From Treponema sp. C6A8 (GTDB lineage: Bacteria > Spirochaetota > Spirochaetia > Treponematales > Treponemataceae): a stretch of 64,000 nucleotides of DNA. Location: NCBI RefSeq assembly GCF_000619925.1, contig NZ_JHVB01000002.1:233830-297829 (forward strand). The letters are read 5' to 3'. The position numbers were made by a program, and so were the translations under genes. The notes under the pieces were generated by a model. The model was not told the DNA's origin, made no database searches, and was given only the letters and a program-made list of their open reading frames with translations. Shown piece after piece: positions 26,503-34,708 of the stretch (position 1 is the stretch's first letter; every line of letters begins with the position of its first letter).

Positions 26503-26555
26503 TTTTTGTGGAAAAAACTTGCCTTTTTTAAATAATAACAATATTTTTTTAATTA

Positions 26556-26846
26556 ATGAACTTATATTATGTTTACATCCTTTCAAATTACTCTAATTCA
26601 ACCTTGTACATTGGTGTTACAAATAATTTAAAACGAAGAATTTATGAACATAAAAACAAAGTGATAAAAGGATTTTCAGAAAAATATAATCTAAATAAAC
26701 TTGTATATTATGAAGAGGTTTCAGACATCAAAGCGGCGATACAAAGAGAAAAGAATTTGAAAAGATGGAACAGACAATGGAAAAAAGAACTTATTGAGAA
26801 AATAAATCCTGAATATAAAGATTTATCTGTAAATTTTGGCATATAG
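26556..26846 (+). CDS. Single-domain GIY-YIG nuclease (YhbQ/UPF0213-like)
   Basis: A 96-aa protein that is a bare GIY-YIG domain: YYVYILSNY and YIGVTNNLKRRIYEHK hold the two Tyr-containing motifs and the catalytic Arg, and YEEVSDIKAAIQREK holds the conserved Glu region. Such minimal proteins are putative DNA endonucleases of unclear biological role. There is no Shine-Dalgarno and the local sequence is more AT-rich than neighbouring genes. The stop codon TAG falls inside the right-hand copy of the flanking palindrome, so gene and repeats look like one mobile unit. Residues resemble homing-type rather than UvrC-type enzymes. Confidence 0.85.
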   Translation: MNLYYVYILSNYSNSTLYIGVTNNLKRRIYEHKNKVIKGFSEKYNLNKLVYYEEVSDIKAAIQREKNLKRWNRQWKKELIEKINPEYKDLSVNFGI

Positions 26847-26873
26847 ATTCTCGGGTCAAGCCCGAGAATGACA
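26845..26873 (-). repeat. Right palindromic repeat of the GIY-YIG cassette
   Basis: Exact inverted copy of 26474-26502. Its first two bases are the last two of the GIY-YIG stop codon. Confidence 0.9.
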
Positions 26874-26963
26874 TACTTCAATAATCCAAGAATAAGATAT
26901 TACAAAGTGTTTGACCGCCAGAGAATAACATAAAGAAAGTTTCTGTCGTTATAAACTTCCGGG

Positions 26964-27785
26964 TTACTTTTCAGAATTATTAAAATCTTTTATTAAGTCT
27001 ATCATATAAGGCAAGTCATCTACATTAGTCGTTGAAAGTTTGCAGCATCTAGGCTCTGATTCAACAACTTTTACAAAACCTCGTGGGTCATATATAGAAC
27101 TAAATGATAAAGGAAGTATTATTTCGACTGAATTATTGTTTATAGACAGTTTTCCAACTTCAGATGTGCCAGTTATAAAATATCTATTTTTTGAGAAGAA
27201 TTTCAATTGTAATTCTGGCTCTAATAAAGTTTTTATAATAGGGATATATTCTTCCCCTTCTTTTGAAACAATTTCATTAACTATCTTTTTAGAAATTGAA
27301 TTACTTATATCAGTTAAACTATCTCCTTCTGAATTTACTGTTGCTCGAAGGATAATCTGTTCATCATTCAAATCAATTAATTGAACATCAAAACTTGAAA
27401 GCACAGCCGTAGCTGGAATTAAAACTCCATAAGATGCTATATAACCAGTTTCTTTTTCTGCATTCATTTGAGAAACTGATAAAATTGCATCATAATTATT
27501 TTGTTTACAGATTTTGTAAATCTCTGTGACAGAATACTCTTTTAGAGGAGGAAGTAAAATTATACTTTCAACAGCATTTTTACCATACTTTAAGAATTTT
27601 TCTTTTATTTCATTTTCAAGGTTCTTTCTGAAAGAAATATCTGCTGTATTTGAAAAAACAACAATCCTTTTATAATCAAGAATTCTTTTTCCTTCATTCT
27701 TCACTGCGGATATATTTGATGAAGCACAAGATACCATGAAGAAAACACTAAAAAGACTAAAAATCCAAAATAAATTCTTTTTCAT
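26964..27785 (-). CDS. Lipoprotein of unknown function
   Basis: A 273-aa protein with a lipoprotein signal ending in the lipobox MVSC (Cys20). The mature part starts ASSNISAVKNEG and contains an alternating alpha/beta region (KRIVVFSNTADISFRKNLENE, YDAILSVSQMNAEKE) typical of periplasmic assembly or CsgG-like folds, but I cannot assign a family. AAGGGGTGG precedes the ATG. It lies 13 bp downstream of the large TPR protein gene on the same strand and may share its transcript. Codon usage is AT-richer than that of neighbouring housekeeping genes. Confidence 0.75.
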   Translation of the reverse strand: MKKNLFWIFSLFSVFFMVSCASSNISAVKNEGKRILDYKRIVVFSNTADISFRKNLENEIKEKFLKYGKNAVESIILLPPLKEYSVTEIYKICKQNNYDAILSVSQMNAEKETGYIASYGVLIPATAVLSSFDVQLIDLNDEQIILRATVNSEGDSLTDISNSISKKIVNEIVSKEGEEYIPIIKTLLEPELQLKFFSKNRYFITGTSEVGKLSINNNSVEIILPLSFSSIYDPRGFVKVVESEPRCCKLSTTNVDDLPYMIDLIKDFNNSEK

Positions 27786-27798
27786 TTTCCACCCCTTT

Positions 27799-30700
27799 CT
27801 AGAATATCTGTGACTTCTGGTTAATCATTTCGATTTTTTCGAGGGCGCCGTCGGCACAGGCACGGAGGGCGGCGGAGAGACCGAAGTCGTCCAGGCTTTC
27901 GGAAAGGTCCTTCATGTAGACGAGGACGCGGCGGAGCATTTCATTGTTCAGTTCCTCTTCACATTCGGAAATAAGCTGGACACGATATTCATTACCGAGG
28001 ATGCCGGATTTTAGCAGGGATTTTGTTGTAAGCAGAAGTCCCGGCTTTCCTGACATTTTGGCAAGAAGGTAGTCTATGAGCATGCGGATACGGCCTGATG
28101 CAAAGGAGATTTTTTCATCATCAGGGAGATATTCGCAGAGAACTTTCAGGCGTTTGAGCATACTGATTTCGCTGCTGTATTTAAGGGCAAGTGCATCATC
28201 ACTCAGGATAGCTTCGATTTTTTTCAGCATTTCTGCAACTTCGGCAAGCTGAGCTGAATTCTCGTTACCGGTAGCAGGACTTTCAGCAGGAGGATTAAAA
28301 TCTTCTTCCTCTTCGCCCTTATCCTGACTTTCAGAAACGATAACTTCGCCGCTGGCAATCTGCTCTTCAAGGTCGGTCAGCTGCTCGGCAGCATCTGTAT
28401 CATCAAGGTCACCGTAAGTTGCAAGCAATTCAGCATACAATTCTATAACATTGGTGAATGGCGTTGTATCAAGATTTTCATTGAGTTCGGCATCAAAATC
28501 ACCGTCAAAATTTGAATCATCAGTAGGGGCAAGGGCAAACTCCGAATCGTCAGCTTCCTCTACCATATCTTCAGCGGGTTCGTCCATTTCGCCACTTATA
28601 AGCTCATCTGCGCTTTCTTCAATAATTTCATCTTCTGCAGGTTCAGCGAAATCTTCTTCAGAAGCCTCTTCTTCAATTTCTGCTTCATCTTCGGCAAGTT
28701 CTGGCTCTTCCTGGGCAAGTTGGGTTTCTTCTTCCGCAGCCCGAGTTTCTTCTTCAGCCAAGTCCGGCTCTTCAAAAGGCATATCTTCTTCGGCAGCAGG
28801 TTCCTCTTCAACGACAGGTTCTTCCACTGCTTCAGCTTCCGGCTCCACTTCCTCAGCGGCAGGAACTTCAACAGCCTCGTCTTCTGCTTCCAGTTTTTCT
28901 TCCATTTCCTTTACGCGGTTTTCAGCATCCATGGCAAACTGCAGAGCATCCTGAGCGGTTTTAGTTGCCCGGGCAAGGGCGTCAAGCTGAGCCTGCATTG
29001 CAGCGGACATATCCGGCATGGCAGACATAGCAGGAGCCGGCTGAGCAGCAGGAGCTGGTGCTGGCTCTGGTTCAGTCTGAGGCTGGGCAGGAGGCATTTC
29101 TGCCGGGAAGGCATCGCCTTCGTCTTCAAGGGGCACTTCTTCTGCCACGGGAACAGAGTCGAGCGCAAAATCTTCCTGGCCCTCGTCCTGGGCTGACTCG
29201 ATAATACCCGAGAAATCATCATTTCCTTCCGGCTTAAGGGTATTTTCCGGTTCCTGACTGTCCGCATTTCCAATTGCATCCATCAATTCATCAGTTGCAA
29301 GAGGCTCCAGATCAGCTTCTTCCCTGTCCATATCATCAAAAATATCAAAGTCTTCGTCTTTCAGCTGGTCAGCGATTGAAGCCATTTCATCAAGAGGCTC
29401 ATCTATGCCGACATCATCACCAAAGGAAGTTACATCAAAATCTTCATCAAGAATTTCGTCAGCCTTAAGTTCAGTCTGAGCGTCCTCAGGGGAAAGTTCC
29501 TGTTTTTCTTCCTTCACTTCAGAAAGTCCTTCAAGAGGAATAGACTGCAGGCGCTTTACGTTTTCAATTCCCTTTACGGCATATACGTTCGGAGTATTTA
29601 CGGCAACGCCCTGCTCGTAAGCAGCCTGAGCCTCAGCATACCTTCCGCCCATGGTGTAAATTTTACCCAGCATATTGTAGCCTTCAGCACGGGTTCCGCG
29701 GCTTTTTACATAGTCCTTTGCAAAACGTTCAGCGTTATCATATTTTTCAAGTTGGGCATAGCGTTTTGAAGCGCCCAGCATGTAGTCTTTATAATGATGG
29801 TCAGTTTTCTTGATTTTATCAAAATATTCTTCGGCCTTGTCGTCCTGTCCCTGAGTGATGTAATACTGACCGTACAAGTCCATAACTTTTACGTCCTTGC
29901 CGTCAGAATCACCGTTCATTGACTCAATTGTTTCAAAGGCAGAATTATAGTCGTTTACAGAAAGCAGGGTATCAACATACTGAAGGCGGACATCGTTGTT
30001 GAGAGGCTCAAGGTCGATGGCATTCAGGATTGTACTGAGCGCCTTGTCTGATTCATCAGCTTTTTCGTAGGCAGAAGCAAGGGCTGTAAGGATTTTTACA
30101 TCGTTTGATTTAACGGCATTTGCCTGCTTGAAGGTCTTTTTTGCGTTATCGTAGTCAAACTGATTGAGATAAACCTGTCCCAAACTATACAAAAGTTCCG
30201 GGTCATTAGGATGAATTTTAATTGACTGCTTAACGATTCTTGCAGCCTCAACAGACTTCTGACATTTGATAAGAAGATTGCTGAAATGACGGATTGCTTC
30301 CGGCCAGTTTGGACGGGTTTTAAGCGCCGCCTCATAACCACGGATTGCATCCGGATAATTTTTCAGCTTTGTATAAGTTCGCGCAAGATTGTAGTGCAAG
30401 ATAGGATGATTAGGGTCAATCTGAAGACCGCGTTTATAGGCATTTACAGCCTTATCAAGTTCGCCGGTTTCATAATAAATTGAACCAAGATGATTGTGGG
30501 CAAGAACATCACGGGGATTTACGGAAATTACATTTTCAAAGGCGTCAATTGCATCCTCGTAATTTTTCATCTCCTTGAAGGTAAAGCCCAGATTGTAGAA
30601 AACATCCTGCTGCTTTTCGCCGGTTTCCAGCGCCTTCATCAAAATTGCAGTGGAATCTTCATAGCGGCCAAGACGTCGGTAAATAGCGCCAAGGGCATCC

Positions 30701-30921
30701 ATTGCATCGACATCTTTTGGATGATAAGTATGAATCTGTTCAAAATAAGGAATGGCTTTTTTATCTTCGCCGGCAGTGACAAAAATACGGCCAAGTGCAG
30801 AAAGATATTTTACGTTAGTGCTGTCCTGCTGTAAAAGCTGTTTGTAAAGACGTGCAGCAGTATCAAAATCGTGCGACATTTCAGCGCTTTTTGCACGTTC
30901 AATAATCATTTCGTTAGCCAT
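27799..30921 (-). CDS. Large TPR-repeat protein with acidic central region
   Basis: A 1040-aa protein without signal peptide. Residues 1 to about 450 are roughly 12 tetratricopeptide repeats (for example YYNLGFTFKEMKNYEDAIDAF-type units), a protein-binding scaffold. Residues about 470-850 are extremely Glu/Asp/Ala-rich and probably disordered, with a Pro/Ala patch near 640. The C-terminal 150 residues form a helical domain (IEAILSDDALALKYSSEISML onwards). Partner and role are unknown. A TATAAT and an AAGGA lie ahead of the ATG at 30921, so it has its own promoter and a normal leader. Confidence 0.85.
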   Translation of the reverse strand: MANEMIIERAKSAEMSHDFDTAARLYKQLLQQDSTNVKYLSALGRIFVTAGEDKKAIPYFEQIHTYHPKDVDAMDALGAIYRRLGRYEDSTAILMKALETGEKQQDVFYNLGFTFKEMKNYEDAIDAFENVISVNPRDVLAHNHLGSIYYETGELDKAVNAYKRGLQIDPNHPILHYNLARTYTKLKNYPDAIRGYEAALKTRPNWPEAIRHFSNLLIKCQKSVEAARIVKQSIKIHPNDPELLYSLGQVYLNQFDYDNAKKTFKQANAVKSNDVKILTALASAYEKADESDKALSTILNAIDLEPLNNDVRLQYVDTLLSVNDYNSAFETIESMNGDSDGKDVKVMDLYGQYYITQGQDDKAEEYFDKIKKTDHHYKDYMLGASKRYAQLEKYDNAERFAKDYVKSRGTRAEGYNMLGKIYTMGGRYAEAQAAYEQGVAVNTPNVYAVKGIENVKRLQSIPLEGLSEVKEEKQELSPEDAQTELKADEILDEDFDVTSFGDDVGIDEPLDEMASIADQLKDEDFDIFDDMDREEADLEPLATDELMDAIGNADSQEPENTLKPEGNDDFSGIIESAQDEGQEDFALDSVPVAEEVPLEDEGDAFPAEMPPAQPQTEPEPAPAPAAQPAPAMSAMPDMSAAMQAQLDALARATKTAQDALQFAMDAENRVKEMEEKLEAEDEAVEVPAAEEVEPEAEAVEEPVVEEEPAAEEDMPFEEPDLAEEETRAAEEETQLAQEEPELAEDEAEIEEEASEEDFAEPAEDEIIEESADELISGEMDEPAEDMVEEADDSEFALAPTDDSNFDGDFDAELNENLDTTPFTNVIELYAELLATYGDLDDTDAAEQLTDLEEQIASGEVIVSESQDKGEEEEDFNPPAESPATGNENSAQLAEVAEMLKKIEAILSDDALALKYSSEISMLKRLKVLCEYLPDDEKISFASGRIRMLIDYLLAKMSGKPGLLLTTKSLLKSGILGNEYRVQLISECEEELNNEMLRRVLVYMKDLSESLDDFGLSAALRACADGALEKIEMINQKSQIF

Positions 30922-31003
30922 ATTTTTTCCTTATTTTTAATTATACACTGTTTTCCGATTAAATGCTCGCCCAAAAAGCCCAATTCCCTTTATTTCAAGC
31001 TTT

Positions 31004-32557
31004 TTATTTTAAGCGGGCCAGAGGACGGGCAAAAACTTCCCTTGAAAGCTTGCCGACCACGCGGTCATCGTAGGCAGACCAGGCAGCAATCGCAAAATAG
31101 TAAATGCGGCCGTTTTCCAGCCCCGTAAGAGTGAAGGAAGTTGTATTTCCTACATTTATAGGAGAATCCCCTTCCACAGCCATGCGGCCGAGATATTCAC
31201 CAGGACGGGTTCCGTAATAAACGTAGTAGCCGCCTGCAGTATCATCAACAGAATAATTCCAGCTGACAGTTACAGTTCCGTTTCCGGCCACGGCATTTAC
31301 GACGAAAGGAGGCACAGGCTCAGGCAGCTCGTAATAGTCCAGGGTAATCTGAGTGATGGAAGGAGAGTTTTCTCCGCTTCCGTCAGGGTACAATTCAGCG
31401 CAAACCTGGAAGTAAAGCCCCGTAACTCCCTGAATGTCTTTTCCGCTTTCAACAGGCTTCCACTCCGGGTAAGTGTCTGTCCAGTTGTAATAATTTTCGC
31501 CCGAGCGTACGTAGAATAAGACCGCAGTCTGAGGCGGCGCGTACATTTCTGCTGTAAGCGAGTTTAATTTGGAGCCGGTTGAAACCATAATAGGTTTTGA
31601 AATGAAGCTGCCGCCCTGAGGCACGTAAAGAGTGTGACCAACTTTGCCGGCATTTTCAGCAGACTGAAAGCCCTGAACCTTGTAAGGACGCTTTTCAATT
31701 CTGATATCATCGATTTTTCCTGTATATTCCGGGCAGAAATGAACTTCCGACGGAGTTCCAAGCTGAATAAGGCTGACCTCGCCGCCTTCCTGCCCCGTTG
31801 AAGTATGATATAACAAATCCTCTGTTACGCCGTTTACAATATATTCAAGACAGCCGTTTTCTGAATTGTAAGTCAGCGCGTGAAGGCTCCAGCTGTCCGG
31901 CACCAGAGTTGTACGCCCCTTCAAAATAATATCGTGGGAAGTAAAAGGATTTATGTCGTCATCAAAAAGATTGGAAATGCTCCACTCAAGATGCCCTTTA
32001 TTAAAGCTTGCATTCAAAAGCTGATAAATCAGCTGATTGCTGACAGTCTTGGAAGATTCCCATTTGAAAACAATTTCGCCGTTTTCTGCAACAGAAGGAC
32101 AGAGCCAGAATTCAAGGGTAAAGCTGCCAGTAAGACCTTCAGAACCGAAGAAGGTACCAGGACGACCGCTAACACTCAAACCGCCGTTACCACGGGCAAG
32201 ACCTGCAAATTTTTCAAGCTTAGTCTGATCAGAGCGCTTGAGAAGGTTTTTATTAATATGGTAATTTCCGTTGGAAATAGGATTCACCGCGTTTTCAAAA
32301 TCGATTAAAAGGTCAGTGTCTTCGTCGGCTTCAAAGGCATTTGGCGCAAGCTCAACTGCAGGATAACCGAAACGACCAGTTCCAGTCGTAACGTTCTTAG
32401 ACGAAGCGAATTCTTCCCAACCGTCTTTTCCGCCAAGCACCACTTCTTTTGCAGAAAGCTGGGCAAGATGGGTACGTGGGCCCTTGCCTAATCCCCCGGC
32501 GCGAAGCGTTCCCAAAATCATCACTGTAAAAATCGCAATTTTTCTGATATTATTCAT
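31004..32557 (-). CDS. Exported LamG-like and fibronectin type III domain protein
   Basis: A 517-aa protein with an N-terminal signal peptide (MNNIRKIAIFTVMILGTLRA). Residues about 110-290 resemble a LamG/concanavalin-like jelly roll (GSFTLEFWLCPSVAENGEIVF, DSWSLHALTYNSENGCLEYIVNG, GKIDDIRIEKRPY). The C-terminal 100 residues are a fibronectin type III domain (VSWNYSVDDTAGGYYVYYG, NTTSFTLTGLENGRIYYFAIAAW). It is probably a surface or periplasmic adhesion or glycan-binding protein. Its ATG lies only 3 bp from the divergent uvrC start, so each gene carries the promoter elements of the other. Confidence 0.82.
   Translation of the reverse strand: MNNIRKIAIFTVMILGTLRAGGLGKGPRTHLAQLSAKEVVLGGKDGWEEFASSKNVTTGTGRFGYPAVELAPNAFEADEDTDLLIDFENAVNPISNGNYHINKNLLKRSDQTKLEKFAGLARGNGGLSVSGRPGTFFGSEGLTGSFTLEFWLCPSVAENGEIVFKWESSKTVSNQLIYQLLNASFNKGHLEWSISNLFDDDINPFTSHDIILKGRTTLVPDSWSLHALTYNSENGCLEYIVNGVTEDLLYHTSTGQEGGEVSLIQLGTPSEVHFCPEYTGKIDDIRIEKRPYKVQGFQSAENAGKVGHTLYVPQGGSFISKPIMVSTGSKLNSLTAEMYAPPQTAVLFYVRSGENYYNWTDTYPEWKPVESGKDIQGVTGLYFQVCAELYPDGSGENSPSITQITLDYYELPEPVPPFVVNAVAGNGTVTVSWNYSVDDTAGGYYVYYGTRPGEYLGRMAVEGDSPINVGNTTSFTLTGLENGRIYYFAIAAWSAYDDRVVGKLSREVFARPLARLK
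32545..32553 (+). promoter_or_regulatory. Extended -10 box of uvrC (leaderless type)
   Basis: TGATATTAT (TGn plus TATTAT at 32548-32553) followed by 7 nt and the ATG at 32561, with no Shine-Dalgarno. It lies across the start codon of the divergent fn3 gene. Confidence 0.45.
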
Positions 32558-32560
32558 ACC

Positions 32561-34687
32561 ATGACAGACAAAACCGTCTCAACGAGAGAAATCCTCCATC
32601 AGACAGCCCTGAAAGCTCCTTTATCCAGCGGCGTTTACCTCTGGCGCAATGCCGAAAACACCGTAATTTATGTGGGAAAGGCAAAAAATCTTAAGAACCG
32701 TCTGTCTTCATATTTTTCCGGTCAGAAAAACATCAAAACCCGGCTTTTAGTTTCCCACGCCACTTCTATAGAATATATCACAACAGCCAACGAGTACGAA
32801 GCTCTGCTGCTGGAAAACAACCTGATTAAAAAATACAATCCGCGCTACAACATAGACCTTAAGGACGGAAAATCATATCCCTCACTCAAAATCACCCGCG
32901 AGGACTTCCCCCGCATTTTCAAGACGCGGCACATCGTTCAGGACGGAGCCCGATACTTCGGCCCCTACCCCGACGTTTATGCACTGGATACCTTCATTGA
33001 AACCATTTTCAAGCTGTATCCAGTGCGCCATTGCAAGACCTTGCGGAATCGTGACGCACCATGTCTTTACTATCACATGAAACAGTGTAAAGCCCCATGC
33101 TGCAAAAAAATCGACAAGGAATCCTACAATGAATACATCGGTGAAATTGCCAGCCTACTTGAGGGAAAAGGCGACGAAACGATTACAAAACTCAACGCCC
33201 AGATGAAGGCAGCCGCCGCCGAACTCAATTTTGAAAAGGCAGCCCGACTGCGCGACGGAATCAAGGCCCTGATGATTATGCAGAACCAGAACGTCGTTGA
33301 AACTTTCGATTCTGACGACCGCGACTACATTGCCTACTGGTCAGAGGGCGAGCTTGTAAGCTTTACAGTCCTCAAAATCCGAAGCGGAAAGCTCCTTGCC
33401 CGCGAAAATTACCGCGCCGAATCGCTCAATGACGACGACGACCTTATCGGCGAGTTCATGGCGGTTTACTATGACAACGAAAACATCCCGCCAGCGGTTT
33501 ACGTGGCTCCTACCGCCCAGTATGAGATTATAGATAAGTGGCTAAATGAGTCCTTTGCACAGGCACGGACAAAGCTGCACCTGGTAGCGACAGAACACAC
33601 TGCCCGAGAACTAAGGGAAGCCTGTGCAAAGGCAGGCCAGTTCAGGGAGCCGGACAGCGGCAAGGAAGCCACCAGTGGGGAAATGCCACTTACGGCTGGC
33701 AGGGCGCCGGAAGACGGCCTTACAAAGACCAATATCTCCTCCGCCCCCCGCGACATCGCGGCGATACAGATGGCCAGACAAAACGCCCACGAAGATATTA
33801 TACGCCGCCTCAGAGAACGCGGAGACACTCCAGCGATGGAAGAACTCAAAAACCTGCTGGGCCTTCCTAACCTGCCAGTCCGCATCGAAGGTTTTGATAT
33901 TGCCCATATCGGCGGAAAATTCCCGGTTGCCTCCCTCATCAGCTTTTACAACGGCAACCCCGACAAAAAAAATTACCGCTATTTCCGCCTGAAAACTACA
34001 GACGGCCTTATAGACGACTTCCAGTCCATGCGGGAAGCCGTTAGCCGCCGCTATTCCCGCCTGCTCAACGAAGGTCAGGAACTACCTGATTTACTTTTAA
34101 TAGATGGTGGTATCGGTCAGGTAAACGCCGTAGACGGAATTTTGAAGGCCCTGGGAGTCGAAATCCCGATTGCGGGCCTAGCCAAGCGCGATGAAGAAAT
34201 CTGGCGCCCTTATGCCAGCGAGCCGATAAAACTCCCCCGCCGCAGCGATGGATTACGACTTTTGCAGCGAGTCCGCGATGAAACCCACCGCTTAGCCACC
34301 AGCCGCAACCAGACTCTGCGCACAAAAGAAAACACCGACAGCATATTCCTGCAGCTCCCAGGCGTTGGCGAAAAACGCGCCGTCCAGCTGCAAAAAGCTT
34401 TCACTACACTGGAAAACCTTGCCGCTGCCGAAGAAAGCGCCATTGCTCAGGCCATCCACGTCCGCGCCCAGGACGCCGCAGAAATTCTCCTTGCCTCAAA
34501 AAATCTTCTGGAAGGACGAAAGGAAAAGCAGGCATTACAGCGACTTTCCCTGGGCCAGTCCGGCACCACAAAGGAAAAGTCCGCCCAATCACAGTATCTT
34601 TCTGACCTGGCTGCACAGGCATTGCAGGTGGCAGAAGACAAACCGGAATACAGCGCAGATAAAAAAGAATCCCGCGAAGAAAAGTAA
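32561..34687 (+). CDS. uvrC: Excinuclease ABC subunit C
   Basis: A 708-aa nuclease that makes both incisions in nucleotide excision repair. The N-terminal GIY-YIG domain (about 17-95) contains GVYLWRNAENTVIYVGKAKN. The UVR motif (LNFEKAARLRDGIKALM, about 225) binds UvrB. The RNase-H-like C-terminal nuclease includes IEGFDIAHIGGKFPVASLI, and a helix-hairpin-helix (QLPGVGEKRAVQLQKAF) sits near 615. It is longer than the usual 600-620 aa owing to a Gly/Ala/Glu-rich insertion around 360-400 and a charged tail of about 70 residues. The start is leaderless. Confidence 0.95.
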   Translation: MTDKTVSTREILHQTALKAPLSSGVYLWRNAENTVIYVGKAKNLKNRLSSYFSGQKNIKTRLLVSHATSIEYITTANEYEALLLENNLIKKYNPRYNIDLKDGKSYPSLKITREDFPRIFKTRHIVQDGARYFGPYPDVYALDTFIETIFKLYPVRHCKTLRNRDAPCLYYHMKQCKAPCCKKIDKESYNEYIGEIASLLEGKGDETITKLNAQMKAAAAELNFEKAARLRDGIKALMIMQNQNVVETFDSDDRDYIAYWSEGELVSFTVLKIRSGKLLARENYRAESLNDDDDLIGEFMAVYYDNENIPPAVYVAPTAQYEIIDKWLNESFAQARTKLHLVATEHTARELREACAKAGQFREPDSGKEATSGEMPLTAGRAPEDGLTKTNISSAPRDIAAIQMARQNAHEDIIRRLRERGDTPAMEELKNLLGLPNLPVRIEGFDIAHIGGKFPVASLISFYNGNPDKKNYRYFRLKTTDGLIDDFQSMREAVSRRYSRLLNEGQELPDLLLIDGGIGQVNAVDGILKALGVEIPIAGLAKRDEEIWRPYASEPIKLPRRSDGLRLLQRVRDETHRLATSRNQTLRTKENTDSIFLQLPGVGEKRAVQLQKAFTTLENLAAAEESAIAQAIHVRAQDAAEILLASKNLLEGRKEKQALQRLSLGQSGTTKEKSAQSQYLSDLAAQALQVAEDKPEYSADKKESREEK

Positions 34688-34693
34688 TTTTCG

Positions 34694-34702
34694 TGCTATA
34701 AT
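34694..34702 (+). promoter_or_regulatory. Extended -10 box of addB (leaderless type)
   Basis: TGCTATAAT, then 6 nt, then the ATG at 34709; no Shine-Dalgarno. It sits in the 21-bp gap after uvrC, so addBA can be transcribed independently of uvrC. Confidence 0.5.
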
Positions 34703-34708
34703 TTCTCT

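Larger units (their letters stand above)
26474..26873 (+). mobile_element. Putative 400-bp GIY-YIG/palindrome cassette
   Basis: A small nuclease gene bounded on both sides by the same 29-base hairpin sequence in inverted orientation. This is laid out like a miniature transposon or like REP/RAYT units, but with a GIY-YIG nuclease in place of a Y1 transposase. Mobility is inferred from structure only; no target-site duplication is apparent. Confidence 0.5.

Noticed and set aside
26478..26506. Rho-independent terminator for a plus-strand gene
   Set aside because: Hairpin plus T-run looks perfect, but no plus-strand gene lies upstream (murJ reads away), and the same hairpin recurs inverted at the other end of the cassette.
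28451..28954. 167-aa serine-rich open frame on the plus strand
   Set aside because: It is the antisense of the Glu/Asp-rich codons of the TPR protein; no ribosome site or homology.
27799..30921. Acidic region of the TPR protein as low-quality or frameshifted sequence
   Set aside because: The frame is open throughout and codon phase stays constant; acidic linkers are normal in such proteins.
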